Shown: piece after piece, positions 26,790 through 39,885 of the stretch
How positions within the stretch are numbered: position 1 is the stretch's first letter
How the letters are laid out: each line of letters begins with the position of its first letter
Assembly (NCBI RefSeq): GCF_963422355.1
Contig: NC_085092.1
Span: 3,322,471-3,386,470, forward strand
Reading direction: 5' to 3'
Length of the DNA stretch: 64,000 nucleotides
From: Corticium candelabrum
Taxonomy: Eukaryota > Porifera > Homoscleromorpha > Homosclerophorida > Plakinidae
Position numbers and translations under genes: made by a program
The notes under the pieces: model-generated
Told to the model about the DNA's origin: nothing
The model's input: the letters and a program-made list of their open reading frames with translations, nothing else
Databases searched by the model: none

Positions 26790-28290
26790 TGCGAGATCGC
26801 AGGAGAACGTGAGCACTTGAGAGGGCTGGGAGAAGGAGCGGTTCTTGGGTCATTGCTATTTGTTTGAGTTCGGAATTAGGTGTGAAAATTTGTTTTGTTA
26901 TTACCCTAGCAGAATCTCACAGTCATTAACTCTAACAATCTACTTACAATGATTTGAGAAGCAGGCAGTTCATGTACGTAATGCTTGGCGATTGTAAACC
27001 CGTGTCCTTCGATTAAGCACATGTATTCTTCTGCAAGCAGTATGCTTATACCTAGAAAGTCTAAGTCTTCATGCAAGTGCAGAATTTTATGCAGCAATTC
27101 TAAGCCAAGATGTGACAAACACAACTAAACAGGAACTGCACCTGATGCTTCATCACTGGTTGTGCTATTGTGGAAACTGACGGTCTTTGGCTTTTATATA
27201 TGTTTCTTGGCAACAAGCTCTTCATTTTGGCCACTTGACTGAGGTGACAAAGACTGAAATTACTGAAATGTATGTGAGGACTTTGTCGTAATTGTGATTC
27301 AAGAAGGAAGGAAGTCAAAGAATCACTTTGATGTCACGTTGCCGTCAAGATGGCAAATCTGATTGCAAGCATGCTCTGAAGCAAGTTGACTGATGTACAA
27401 CACTGTTTAGAAGAGTTTGCACCCTAGCATCTCACAAGCTATAAATACATTTGCTTAGCTCATTTATTGTTAACTCTTACATCTGCAGTTGTAATAATGT
27501 TTTTTGCTGTGTTTGTATTAGCATTCTTATCACTGATTAACTGTCTTTGTCAGACCATCGGTTTTGATTTGAGTGGTTTCAATATAGAGCTCTTTTTCTG
27601 AACTAGCGTGGCATAGTGCTCAGATTGCTTATTCTCCTCGCTCTTTTATTCCCCCACCACCTCAAGTGAAAAAATTTGTCTAGCTCAAGGCTAAGGTAGC
27701 TTGCACATTGATTCCAACGTCAGGTTTTTTCCTTCTAACTGTAGGTGTAGATTGTAATGCATTGATCTTCACATCCTTTTTAAGACATGTTTAATCCTAA
27801 TTTCAGACAAGCCAATTTAGGTTACCAAAAGTTTAGACCAAAGACTATCCGAGCGACTGGACAGAGTTGAAACTTGTACAGACACAGTACTACCAGCAGC
27901 TGCAATAGATCCATGCCCATCTCTGATGTTCGGAACAGGTGAACTCTAATTTACATGACCTGCAGTCTGTTGGGTAGAGCTGACACAAACAAAGCGATAG
28001 GATTCCAGAACATGAATATAGATAAGAGTTTTTAATTAATTAATGTAGAACTCAATTGGTGATACAGTCTTTTTACATAAAATGCATTGATCAAGCAAAC
28101 AAAGTATTTCGTATCTTGCATAGAGCAAGTGGGTTGTGAAACTAGCTAACTGACTTTCTGAGTACCAACTCATTTATCTTTTCTCTTTGTTTGTATCAAC
28201 AACAATTTGGTTGAATTGACTTATTCAGAAGTTTGTTTACTGTTTAAATGTTAATTGGTTCTAATGCAATAATGTCTGTTGTGTATGTTT
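26790..28290. other. Intronic spacer, nothing recognised
   Basis: Between the two ankyrin modules I see only short chance frames and no motif of a known family. Confidence 0.5.
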
Positions 28291-29458
28291 GCATTCATTG
28301 CAGTTAGCATTGTACTGATAAATGTTCTTCTAACATTGTGTGTCAACTACAGGATGGATGGACAGCTCTACACGTTGCTGGTAATGTTGAGGTTGTTGAT
28401 TATCTGTTGAGAATTGGTCTCAACACTGAAGATCGTGATAAGGTTTTACTGTTAACATTACTTTGATGACGTGTAGTTATTGTTTCAAATTGTTTAGGGT
28501 GGCTACACACCATTTCTCTGGGCATGTCTTAATGGTCGTTTACCTGTAGTAGAACGTCTCATTCAATCAAAGTGCAACAAAGCAGCAACAACTACTGTAA
28601 GTTTGTTTGTATGTAACATATTTTGTAATGACATTCAAACTGTTGTTTGTGACATGCGATGATTTGCTTGGGCCTGTGATGGTATGAAGTGTGTATGTAA
28701 TATGATTGCAATGAAGGTTTGGTTTCTTCACAGTGTGCAGTGGAGAAGCTGCTTAACTGAAAGCATCTGTGCCAGCAAGCAGTTGCTGCTATTTGATAAT
28801 AGTCTGTTTGTTGGTGCAGTATGACTGCGTGCCATTTTAGTATCATTGTAAATTTCTGGTTTTGATTGTTTTTTGTATCTCATGTAAATTGTTTATTGTT
28901 TAGAAGAGATCAACAGCCGTACATCTGATCTGTTCACATTTTGATCTTAAGAAGGACCACTTGTCAGTTGTGAAGCTGTTGACATCATTGAGAGTTGATG
29001 TGTCAGCTAAGAACAATGTATGTAGACACTTGTTGTATTTGGTTTGAAGTATTTTTAATATGTGTTAGTTGTTCTTTGAGCTATAATGTAAAATAATAAG
29101 AGATTGGTCAGATATGAGCAGTTAGTATTCAGTGTTGTTCCCAGGAATTCTTGGTCAGCTCGCAAAACAACTCATTGTCCGCTGGTGTGTCTACTTTTAC
29201 CAATGTATTCAGTGTAGTCCAACTTCTCAATCAGGATATCATGAATAAGTTGTGACAAGGCCCTAGGAATACGCCTAGACATATTGTGTTAGAGCTTGTG
29301 GCCTTGGCAGTTTTTTGTGTGCATTGCAGATTAGGTTCCACTTGACTGATTAAAGAACAATACAGCTGAGGATAGAAAGACATCTCGCTGGTTGATCTCC
29401 ATGTAGCTAACTGATAATTCACAATTGGTAAATGCTTGAGAAAGCTTATTCTTACCTA

Positions 29459-29519
29459 ACCCACTTCTGGGGAGGAGTTAGACGGAATATCCCACTTCTG
29501 GGGCAGGAGTTAGACGGAA
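29459..29519 (+). repeat. Two-copy 31-bp tandem repeat
   Basis: CCCACTTCTGGGG(C)AGGAGTTAGACGGAA occurs twice in tandem in the intron before the exon at 29800. Confidence 0.85.
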
Positions 29520-31083
29520 GCACTGGGTGTTAAACTGTGAGAATCAAGAGCCATGCAGGTTATTCTGTCTTACAGGCTCTGGCATTTGTAGATATCATCG
29601 ATCTGACTAAAACAATATTGTTGTTAATGTGTGAATAACATCTAAAGAACTCTGGATTACAGTAACTGTGTATTAGCATTAAATTTGTAAATAATTTATG
29701 TTGTTTAATGAACATGTATGTATATATACATATAGTAGTAAGGTATGAGGTGTTGCCATTTATTGCACCAATAACAAACATTGTGCTTTTCTTGCACAGG
29801 CTGGCAAAACTGCAATGCAAGCAGGACAAGAAAGATTGCGATCAGTTTTTGGCAGTCACAAAGAAATTCTTTCTGCTATCCTTTCCCATCTGAAGGAATT
29901 CATTGAAGTGTGATCTGATTGTTGTGTTGTGTAAATTTTGTGTATTAACTATAACTTGTTTATGTTTGATGTTAGAGTACTGTTGCAGTTCAACTTCCCA
30001 GTAAGTGAGACAATCAAGTGCATTATGACGATGTCACACAATAGACAATACTGTACATGTACAATGATTTTTCATATCCCTTGAAGTAACAGCATACTAA
30101 TGTTAGAAGAGGTGACTATTTTCATTATCACACAAGTTTATCTCACGTAATAGTTTCCAGTAGATTGTCATTATTTAATTTTATCATATTTGCAACTCAC
30201 AACTGAGCCATCCAACTAACCAGTAACAATTTGTTTAGTTTTTATTGATTTATGTGATGCTTAATTAAGGGTAAATCCTGCATTTGTTTTAAGGTCATCA
30301 TACAAGCTCAGCAGCAATTCCAGCTGCTGGTCATCTCTCGTCACCAGTGACAGGAGCAATGGAGGGTCAGCTGATTAAGTTTGTATCAGTGGTTTAGTGC
30401 AATTTCTGTAGAGATTTTTCTTTGTGTAGCTAGTTGTCTGATGTGCATTTGAACTGAGTATTGCTTTCCACACTACTATACATTTATTATCAGAAGGATA
30501 GGATTTTAATAGATTAAGTTGGCTAAGTGAGTGTAGCTATTAATGAATTGGGGTGTAGCTAACTTTCAACACTCAGGTCTAAGCAGCTTGGATAGTGTAA
30601 TGTCAACAGAATGATACTTTGTTACTTTGGGCGCTTTGGGAGCAAGAGTTGACTTGGATTGATGATTTTCATTTGGAATCGAGATGAAATGATATGAGAA
30701 CTTGGAAAAATTGCAAAGACAGGACAGACCACTGGCATGTACTTTTATCAATACATTTAATATTTTTTAGTCAGTAGCCGACATTTAAAATGATTGTATG
30801 AGTGTGCTGTACATTTCTGTTATAATGGGATATCCTATAGTGTAACTGGCTAGTATATTTTGTGTTTGAGTACATTTATGTGTTGTTATGCCCCTCTGTG
30901 ATGGGCAAGTGGGGTCTTTACACCCATCTGGGCACCCACCAACCCAGCAGGTGAGACCAGCAGGGTACATGTCTCTGTGTAATCCATACGGCAATCAATG
31001 ACTAGCCGATTTGATATAAATTGCAGGCATTATTAGTATTACTATTCTTATTATATTTATAAGAATTTCTTTGATTTATACAG

Positions 31084-33173
31084 ACTACTACACCCATACT
31101 ACGATCTCCAACAGAAGTGGCAAAATTGGTAAATAAGTTAGCACAACATCTGATTCAACAAATAGAGCAAGTGACACAAGATGGTTTAGCAAAAGGCAGG
31201 CAAATGGATGACTTTAGACAACAAATCACAGATCTACAGAAGGCACTGAGAGATGAGCAATTGAAGAGAAAACAGGCAGTTGCTAGAGAAAGAAGGGAGA
31301 AAGAGCATGCAGTTGCTAGAGAAAGAAGGGAGAAAGAAGATCTACGATGACGATTAGAACGAGAGCAAGAAGAAAGACATGACGTTCAGAATGATCTCAA
31401 TGAAGCTCGACAGCAAATTGAGCAACTGAGTGTAGAGAAGGAAAATGTTCAGCGATTACTGAATGAAGCGCAAGTAGGAAAAGCTAACGTTGTAGAGCTG
31501 CTTTCAGATGCAGATGCTGCAATTGAACGATACAAGCAAGAACAAGAAAACGAAGTTTTTAAGATTCCTTCACGTGACATTCAATTGACTGGCACGGAAC
31601 TAGGACGTGGATCATATGGAGGTGAGACACACTTTAGGCCAGCACTTATATATTTACATGTTACAATTGGCTAAGGCCGGCTTGTTCAGGCTTGGCAATA
31701 AAGGCTGGGAGAGGCCAGCACGGCTTGCAAGACTTAAACTGCACTTACTTGACGTTTTCAAATACAGCTGGCCCATCTTTGTGTGTGGGGGTTGCTTGCG
31801 TAAATGATTAAGAGTCTGTACTGTTGTTTAGCTGTTTCTGTTGGATATTGGGATGGCTGTCCTGTTGCTGTCAAATGTTTGTATGATCATCCGGCTAATG
31901 TTGAACGATACGTTCAACTTGTGCAACAAGAAGCGTCTGTAGCATGGAAGTTACATCATCCCAACATTGCTGTTGTTTGTGGTGTCACTCTGGAGAAAGA
32001 AGTCAAGAAGGCGTGGGTTATCACAGAGTTACAGAGCAGCTCCGTTTCTAGTGTGATTGATGCATGTCAACGAGATGCTGCACCTCTCACTTTACGAGAA
32101 AAAGTTGACATGGCACATGATTCTTTTTGTGCACTGGATCACATTCACTCCATGGTGAGAACAGTAAATGAAATAAGGTTGAGTTGATATCATCTCATTC
32201 ACACGTAAATGATCAAATTGTAAAGGAAGTTGAGCCGATCATCTGGCCACGATATTAGCACAGACAAACAGAAGGACAGAGACAGATGGACAGACAGACA
32301 GACAGACAGACAGACATTCAATTATTTAATTAAGCTACATATCGGAGCTCACTTTTGATTTATGAGATATATTCACCGACGAGCAGAAACATACACAGAA
32401 CAGTCTGGTGATCACACAAGGTGGCAGGAAGGCAAGTTTTGAAGACTGACAGTTAGACTATGGAAATAGATCAGGCACTAATTTATTACACAAGTGGATA
32501 TAATCATTTAGTCAATAAGTATTCATGATTGGAAAATACGATCAGTGAACAACTTAACTTATACGGAGTTGTCAACCATAGAAGGATCGATTCACATAGA
32601 CCTACAAGTAACTGTTCAGACAAGGATATCAATGTAGAGACTCCCTATCATTTCCTTATTGTTTCTGGTCTTATTGTTTGCTGTGTTGCTATAGCAACCA
32701 ATGGAGCTTCTCCATGGTGACATCAGCCCAAGGAACATCCTGGTAACTGCAACAATGAGAGCCAAACTGGGTGATCTAGGAGCCGCTCGTTTTCAAGATG
32801 CTTCACTTTCAGCCGGCCTTCTCAATCCAGAATACACACCAACAGAGAGATTTGTTGCTCCAGCTCTACCAAAAAGCAAGAAGACGGACATGTACAGTAT
32901 GGGGGTGACCCTATGTCAGCTGTTTACTGCTGTTACTCCAAACCGTCGAAAAGAATGGATCAAGTCTTACTTGTCCGTCAGCTAAACGTCCATTCTTTAT
33001 GTAAACACTTGATGAGAGATAATCCTGCCACACGACCAACAGCAGCTGAAGCTTGCAGAATCATTAGTCGTATTTGTGAGACAGACGAATATACAGCATG
33101 TCCTCCTAAACGGATGGTAAAGGGTAAGATGGACGGAGTGGCTGATGTCACCTTTGTTCAGCCCAATTGGTGA
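31084..33173 (+). pseudogene. Coiled coil and TKL-like kinase domain (broken)
   Basis: Exon 31084..31621 encodes a Gln/Glu/Arg coiled coil with a tandem AVARERREKE repeat and an in-frame TGA at 31348, then ELGRGSYG, the glycine loop. The next exons keep phase across the splice (538 + 323 nt). Kinase landmarks: PVAVKCL (VAIK Lys), the catalytic loop HGDISPRNILV (HRD with Arg changed to Gly), GDLGAAR in place of DFG, APAL in place of APE, and DMYSMGVTL. A frameshift near 32950 separates this from HLMRDNPATRPTAAEACRII, the end of the C-lobe. The key Lys and both Asp remain, so the ancestor was probably active; this copy is not intact. Confidence 0.8.
32290..32316. repeat. (GACA)n microsatellite
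   Basis: About six GACA units in the intron between two kinase exons. Looser GTCT/GACA runs recur near 34430, 39760 and 46085. Confidence 0.85.
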
Positions 33174-33613
33174 TGGTGACATGTAATTTTTACTTGATAT
33201 CATTTCTGTGCTTGTAGAAAAGATTTCCTTAGCAATAGCAATAAGCTTAGCTCTGTTTTTGCACTTTGTATTCTCGAATTGACCAGACAATGTCGAACTA
33301 TGTTAGCATTTTTCAGTATTTTATATTCTTGATATTGTTATTGGCAGGTTTGATGCTCTCGGTGATGATCTGTTGTTCAAATTGACTTATGCTCTATAAC
33401 AATAATTAGTAAAATGTGTTTTGCATTTTCTTTCATAAAACAGATCTAGGACTGTACTGCTAGAAATAGAGTAATAAAGTAACGTGTTTAGCTAGACCGC
33501 TAGCAAGTGCAACTGTAGTTTCCACTGATCTTCACTATAATCTTCTTGTACTGTGTATAGGTTTAGCCCAAATTTTACATTTTAATTAATATTAGAAATT
33601 TTGTGAACTCTGT

Positions 33614-34775
33614 CTAAGTGTGTGATTGTTTTCTAAAAGTAGATGAAGACAGAGAGCATACGAATAGTTTCTCACCCGAGGGCAATGTACTCAAGTGTTC
33701 ATTGCCTTCCTCTGATTTCACCACCAAGGTAACAAATTCATAGTAAGATACACTTTGTTTGTATTCCAATATATGACGCAGGACATCCATAGGAGGATGG
33801 CAGGACAACTTCCTCGACTCCAACTGTTCTTCTAATAAACCAATAAACACGAGAGAATCAATGTTTTCAAGCACCGTTGTAGTGTTTGTATCTTTGCTAT
33901 CTTTAGGCTTTGTTGGTGAAATGGTAGAGGTTGGTACCACCACCACTCTCGATCCTGTTGACTCTCAGTTGGCTCTTATAGCAGCAGCCAAGACATTTGA
34001 GAACATACCTCAAGGCAGAGCTTGAGAAACTCTTCATATACAAATTGCACTTGAAAGGCATAAATAAAGTCACGAAAAGCCACCAAGCAATCCATCACAT
34101 CATCAGTTAATATAATTCAAGCCGTTTTCTGAATAGTTTCGAGAGGAAACCCAGGAGATATGAGAGTGACAAGACAATGGTATTCCCTGATGTTGAGGAG
34201 GTCTCCCTGATGACCAATAGGTTTGAAACAGCAATAAAATAGTTTTATAAGAAAGAGGCGATTTTGAGGTGTAGCCTTCACAAAGGAAAATTCTCTAAAC
34301 GACTGAGTTCCGTGCTGAACACAAACAAAATAATCTGATAAGAACCTGTACAAACACATCACTAGACTTGAGTATAATCAGTGTCACGTATGACTTAATT
34401 AATTAACTTCATAATTCTGTTGAGGTTGCCTTGTCTGTCAGTTTGTATGTCAGTTGCCTGTCTGTCTGTCTTCTAGATCAGTAAAATATACTAATTAACT
34501 CACACTATAACTTAATTATTTAATTAATTAACATACAAGTAATGATGGCTGCTTGTCTTAGCTTCTTCACACCAAATCTTGTTATAACGCTATAGTTTCT
34601 TTCTACTATAATTTGGTAAATTTTATAACATAATTTATCACAAATCTACTTACATACCTCATGGGATTGACTTTTGAATTGTGCTCTCAGTATTTGAAGA
34701 GATGTCATGTGCTGACATATCTTCAGAATGCAATTGCTCAATTACTTGAACATCGAGAGCAGCGGATTCACTCAT
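33614..34775 (-). pseudogene. CSTPP1: CSTPP1 (C11orf49) homologue, copy 1, broken
   Basis: Three exons on the minus strand. Exon 1 is 34775..34658. Exon 2 (34345..34009) reads FREFSFVKATPQNRLFLIKL, then GDLLNIREYHCLVTLISPGF, MDCLVAF and FQVQFVYEEFLKLC. Exon 3 (about 33955..33614) has VVVVPTS, LENIDSLVFIGLLEEQ, SRKLSCHPPM and YYEFVTL. This order and wording match CSTPP1, a centriolar-satellite regulator of the tubulin polyglutamylase complex at centrosomes and cilia. Defects: a 79-bp stretch of exon 1 is inverted; TGA in exon 2 replaces the Arg position of the human protein; a TGA lies early in exon 3. A second copy is at 61985. Confidence 0.82.
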
Positions 34776-34969
34776 CGCAGCGGTGTGTACACTGTCTAGA
34801 GTGTTTAGCGGTTTTATCCGGGACTGCAGATTTAGACAGGTGGCTAGAGTCGCGGTCATGATCGTTTCTGTGCGGTGACGTGTGGGGATTCGGTCCTGCA
34901 TTACATCTGCTGGATGAAGGTTAGTTCAGTGTTTGCTTAATTTACTGAATCTACCGGTAGATTTTACCG

Positions 34970-35040
34970 TTATTATGCTATGTGAAATTTGTCTGGTTTG
35001 TTGGAGAAAGCTCTGCTGGAAAAGAAAGGAGAAGATGAAG
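34970..35040 (+). other. Exon-like fragment divergent from CSTPP1
   Basis: It ends at a clear donor, GATGAAG|GTGAGCC. The same exon occurs on the minus strand at 61787..61732 next to CSTPP1 copy 2, where it reads FYAKFVRFVRLEEKGEDE between an AG acceptor and the same donor. It was probably an early exon of a neighbour transcribed head to head with CSTPP1. The family is not recognised. Copy 1 carries a small insertion and a stop. Confidence 0.45.
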
Positions 35041-35519
35041 GTGAGCCACGTATCGTGTTTGATGAAAATTTTGTAGCTAATATCGTGTTAAAATGTACCA
35101 GTATCTGTCTGTTTGTTGTCTATAGTGTAGAATGCCTGTCCAACATGCTATTCTTTCTACGGCATGTCCAGATCTATAGCCGGTGAATCTAAGAAATACA
35201 AAACTGAATTCGTCTATCAAATCATGCATTTGAGTTGAAGATAAAATTATGTCTTGTCATCCACAGGCAAGCCCCATATCACAACGAATTTTTGCATTAG
35301 TTTATATGCTGACCATGGTACGTAATTGGTTATATCCCGCTCATTTGCCTTTTGCTGTAAGGAAAAGTTCATTTGAGTTGAACAAACTTAAAGACCTTTA
35401 TTTGCATAACTGGTTATGACATTATGATTATAGTATGTTTTATGTATATGTAATTAGGTTTCTTATATTGAAGTGCATGTACAAGTAGCATGCAGTTAGG
35501 TACAGAATTTTGGAAAGCG

Positions 35520-35940
35520 TGGCATCTTATAGCTCAATTGTTAGAGATATGCATTTGGAGAGCGGAAACATCTGGTAACTTTGGGTCGCACTTCCAGTCT
35601 TGGATGAGTACTGTGCAGTTGTAATTCGCTTGGGCAAGGAGCTCACACACAATTGCCTCTCTCGACTCAGGAGCATAAATGACGACCTGGGCTTTGATTG
35701 GAGATGGTAGTGGCAATTGGCTGTGACTTGATCATTAGCTTCTGAGGTTTGAGCCTGTTGCGGCATAAGTTTCCCAAAATGAAAGCTACTAACTTAGTGT
35801 CATGAGACAGTGTATCTGGCCTGGCTATAGGAGATTACTATAGCACAAGCCCATGCAGAGTTCTCCTCAGTAGCAAACAGGAGACTTGCCATAGGGGTGG
35901 GGTGTGACCTTAGGCTATTGGCAGCAGCTCCTGATGTTTG
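35520..35940 (+). mobile_element. tRNA-derived SINE
   Basis: The head resembles a tRNA: an A-box-like TAGCTCAATTGTTAGAG (about 35530) and a B-box-like GGGTCGCACTTCC (about 35584). The body continues GTGCAGTTGTAATTCGCTTGGGCAAGG, then CTCTCTCGACTCAGGAG, resembling conserved central parts of marine-invertebrate SINEs. It ends near TTGGCAGCAGCTCCTGATG. The sequence is somewhat degraded, and Pol III activity is unlikely. Confidence 0.65.
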
Positions 35941-38900
35941 CTTACTTTGAAAAGGACAAACTCCACCAAATGTCTGTTTTATGTTTGGTAGTCTGTTTGT
36001 CTCTTTATTTTGGTTTTAGGGTTAGTTGTAGGGTTATTTTGTTTTACGCTTGTTATAGTTGTTTTTGTTTGTTGTTTGTCTTTGTGCATGTTTGCATGTT
36101 TACTGCTGGTCTATCTCTGTCTATCTGTTGCTTTCTGTCCTTTCTGTCTCTTTGTCTAGTGTCTTGCAGCTGCATTTTCAAACTCTCACTTTGGTTTAAT
36201 CAAACTTAGCACTCAACATACTGCTCATTCGGATGGGTGACATTCGACATACTATCAAAACTCTTTCTAAGCCACAGACACAGAAAACCAAAGTTGAAGG
36301 TAGGTGATTTACAACACAATTAATATTTGTCGGATATTAGAAATGTTTGGTCGGACATTCCAATCCTGGCAAATCCTACTTATCACTTACAATTAATCAC
36401 ACACATATATACATATATTTAACAGACTAGTATATATATTATTATATTCTTGCCGGGTCCAATGGACACCTTCTTGGGAGTAAAGACCTTGTAATACATC
36501 CTCAAGGAGTGAAGCAATAACACGTGCAAGTGAACGTGAACACACACTGATCCCACCATATATATTTTCAACATCTGAGTCCACCACACTAGATATGCAA
36601 GTACAAGGAACAAAGTGATTCGGGTGGAGGCATATGTTTTCCCATTTAGATCTAGCTACTATAGTGGATCAATTAATGACAATTATAATGGGTTGCTGCA
36701 GTAATTTGAAGTTGGTACACGTGTCTATGTATTTGTGTTGCCAAACCAAATCTCTTGGGATACTCCGCTCGAATAGCGACATCTGTCACTGCAGCTAGTT
36801 CGAGGATGCCTGACTAAGTGCCAGGTTTCATGGCTCTAGATAACACTTTGATGTTGCATTCCTTGATAAAGAGTCATATGCGTGCAATTATTACAACCTA
36901 CCTGACAAATTACTAAAATAGTTTGACTAACCATTGACAGACTTTCATTCCTCTGACAGCTAGATGAGCGTCCTGGCTACAAACACATCCACTTAAAATT
37001 CTGCATGACCGTTCAGTTCTTCAATTGTCGTGCGTAATGAGTTTTGGAAACGTCATTGTCGTCCTCATATGTGCCATACCTCTAGACGTGGACACTGCAA
37101 TGGTTCCAAGATCATGCACTATGCTACGCTAGTGGCAGTCTACCATGGTATGTAGTTCAGTGACTTCCTGCTATGTTATCAACCTAATCATCTTCAGGTT
37201 CTTATAGCCCCTACAGAAAACATTACACGCAAATATCTCTGCTTTTCCTATCCTGCCACGTTCACCGTGTACTGTACACACATATGTCTACGGCCCGTGG
37301 CTGTCCGCTGCATTTTTGTTGCGCTGCAACCCTTGGAACCCCAGCATGTGTACGTGGGCCGCCACACCCGGGATTTGACAAAATACACGTACAGCAGTAC
37401 TGTAGTTGTACAGTGTACTGTACATGATGACGCGTGGCTGTTTGCATTTGTTTCATGCGCAAACTCTGGAAACTAAGTTTTCTTGACAGGACATTGGGAT
37501 GAGCGAGAATGCGGGTTGCTGATACGGAATTACACACCTGACGCTACGCCACCGGACGAGTGGCCGGACAGATGCTTTGTTTGGTCGGTAAATGTCCGAT
37601 GTCCGGCCGTTATTTTGCACGCTGGTTATGTTTAACCAGTGGCAGATCCAGATGGGGCGCGCAGGGCTCTCCCCCCATTTGGCATTCTTTTAACTTTCAC
37701 TATAGTGTCTTGTACTTGTGTAGTGCGTAACTCACGCTACAGAGGTATGCGATTTCCAGAAGTGTAGCGAGTCTGTTCTGTTTTTAACTTAATACTAGCC
37801 CGCTTGAAGATAAGTAAAGTTTTTATAAATATGATTCATTAAAAGACATTGGTAGTGCCGCACAATGTATATGTACTATCTGCATTCACTTGTGTTTCCT
37901 GACTACAGCACTTTGCTGACAAGATGCAAAACTCTTCCATCACGCAGATCAGTTTCAGTTGTTCTGCAGTCTTTTATTCAGCACATTGTATCAGGAACAT
38001 CATTAATATTTATTTGTGACATTATAGATATTCTGTCCTTTCTTCGTCCCCTTCTTTGCTAAATTTGCCACGTTAACAAGGTTATGTTCAATGAGGTTTA
38101 TTCAACAAGATACAAGATCTGAGTGGCAATGATATTGAACAGTCCACCAATCATGCAGTAGTAGAATAGTATATTGTTGTATGTAGATATTCTACATTCC
38201 ATAGATGAGACAAAATATGATAGACATAAACTACAATTTTAGAAAAAAGTGCGGTTAGCTAACTGTACCAAAATGTCAGAAGACTATTGATAAAGTCTTG
38301 AAGTTACTACTAACATACATGCATCTAACTCTAGTACAACCAGGGAACAGATAAAGCAATTTTTATGATGTCATTACCAAACATGTCAACATCAAACATT
38401 TGATGACGCCATTAATTGACGTCATTATATTTAACGACGTCATATTGACGGTTTACAAAATCCTAGCTAGAACGCTATGCTACTCACCAGTTTGTCACTT
38501 ACATAAGTTATACGCAGCCACTACCACTAACTTGCGTGAGAGAATGACAAATAGCTAAAATAGATTGAGCACATGTGGCAATTAATTTTGAAATAGTGGC
38601 ATGCATGCAAGCAGACAAGAATTGGTTTTGCTGAAATCAGTGGCAAATACTGCTTTTCTCCTTGTCCTTATCTAGATGTGTATTGCAGTCAAACACAACA
38701 GAGTGTTTACAAAGTTGCACAATTGGCTGTTTTGATGTCACATGATTAATTGGCTTTCACTCCTGACATCACATTTTATTTGGCGAAATCTCTAATTACT
38801 GTTGCGTAAATGCAATTTGGAACATGGCCTATGTCGATTAGTCGTCGTGGGATAGACACAGGTTATGAATGTTGCACCTTGTGTAAATGGTTGGGCTTCA

Positions 38901-39885
38901 GATGCTAAGTTTAGGAACTACTAATTATGGTGCAGTGCTCTTAGAGACGTATGATGTAAGCAGAAAATTATGCTATAACTCACCATCACTATGAGACACG
39001 CACAGACACAGACACACACATGCACACACACACATTATTTTCTTGTTTGTCATACATTCTTAATTATTATATGTACTGTTTGATGTCTGCTGAAGTGGCA
39101 TTGTATCTAATGTGTCGGCTATACATTCACGAACTCATTCTTGACAGGAAATAGACGCACAGTATGTTTGTGGTGGAGACAAAAGTGCATTCTGGCCAAC
39201 CTATAATAGAGGAATTAGATGAAGATGCTAAACTACTAGTGATCTTGGGGTTGCACAGAGTGAAGGGACAACAGCAATGTGTGCTGCTGATACAGGTATA
39301 TTTTTTAGTAACTGTTGTGAAATATGTTCTTGTGTGCATAGAAAATTCTGACTGTCATAAGTGCATGTTGTGCATTGGTATGTGTTTTGTTTCTGACACT
39401 GTTTGATTCTTTGAACTGATAATTGGTTACTGATCTTGGTATTTCTGTTTGAGAGTTACAAATAGACAGATGACTAGAATTTATTTGCCTGATTGGACTG
39501 AATACTACTGCTATACATGTAAACTAATTTGTTTAACTAGAGTGTATTAAGATTGGGCGATGTTGGTTTCCTGTGGGCAAATTAGAGAATTCGTATTTTT
39601 ATGCCTTTATGCAGCCATCAACCACACAGATATTTATTTGTTGTTTGTCTATGGTTTACAATATTGTTGAAGTTATGGTATTAAAACTATTTGATAACTA
39701 ACATTAAGGCCAGACCAAACGTTTATGTTTAGGGATGGTCTCTAATGAGCATTTGTCTGTTTGTCTGTCCCTCTGTCTTTCTGTCTGTTTAACCGCGCCA
39801 GTCTACTGAGTTTCCTTGAAAGAAAGTTTACATTGCAGTGTTGCATTGTGACAGCTAAACATGGTCTTCAAAATGTTTGAAGCTA
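35941..39885. other. Gene-poor stretch; one probable transposon end
   Basis: No convincing coding region. Near 37637 a CCAGTGGCAGATCCAGATGG then CTCCCCCC stretch resembles a widespread invertebrate DNA-transposon terminus. TCGGACATT-like motifs near 36340 and 37590 may be ends of another relic. TGACGTCA and a near copy lie at 38417 and 38435. Confidence 0.4.

Noticed and set aside
35523-35600. A functional tRNA gene
   Set aside because: The A and B boxes are degenerate and the sequence continues into a SINE body, so it is a tRNA-derived repeat.
39001-39035. Short (AC)n run as a feature
   Set aside because: Only a few imperfect units; ordinary low-complexity DNA.
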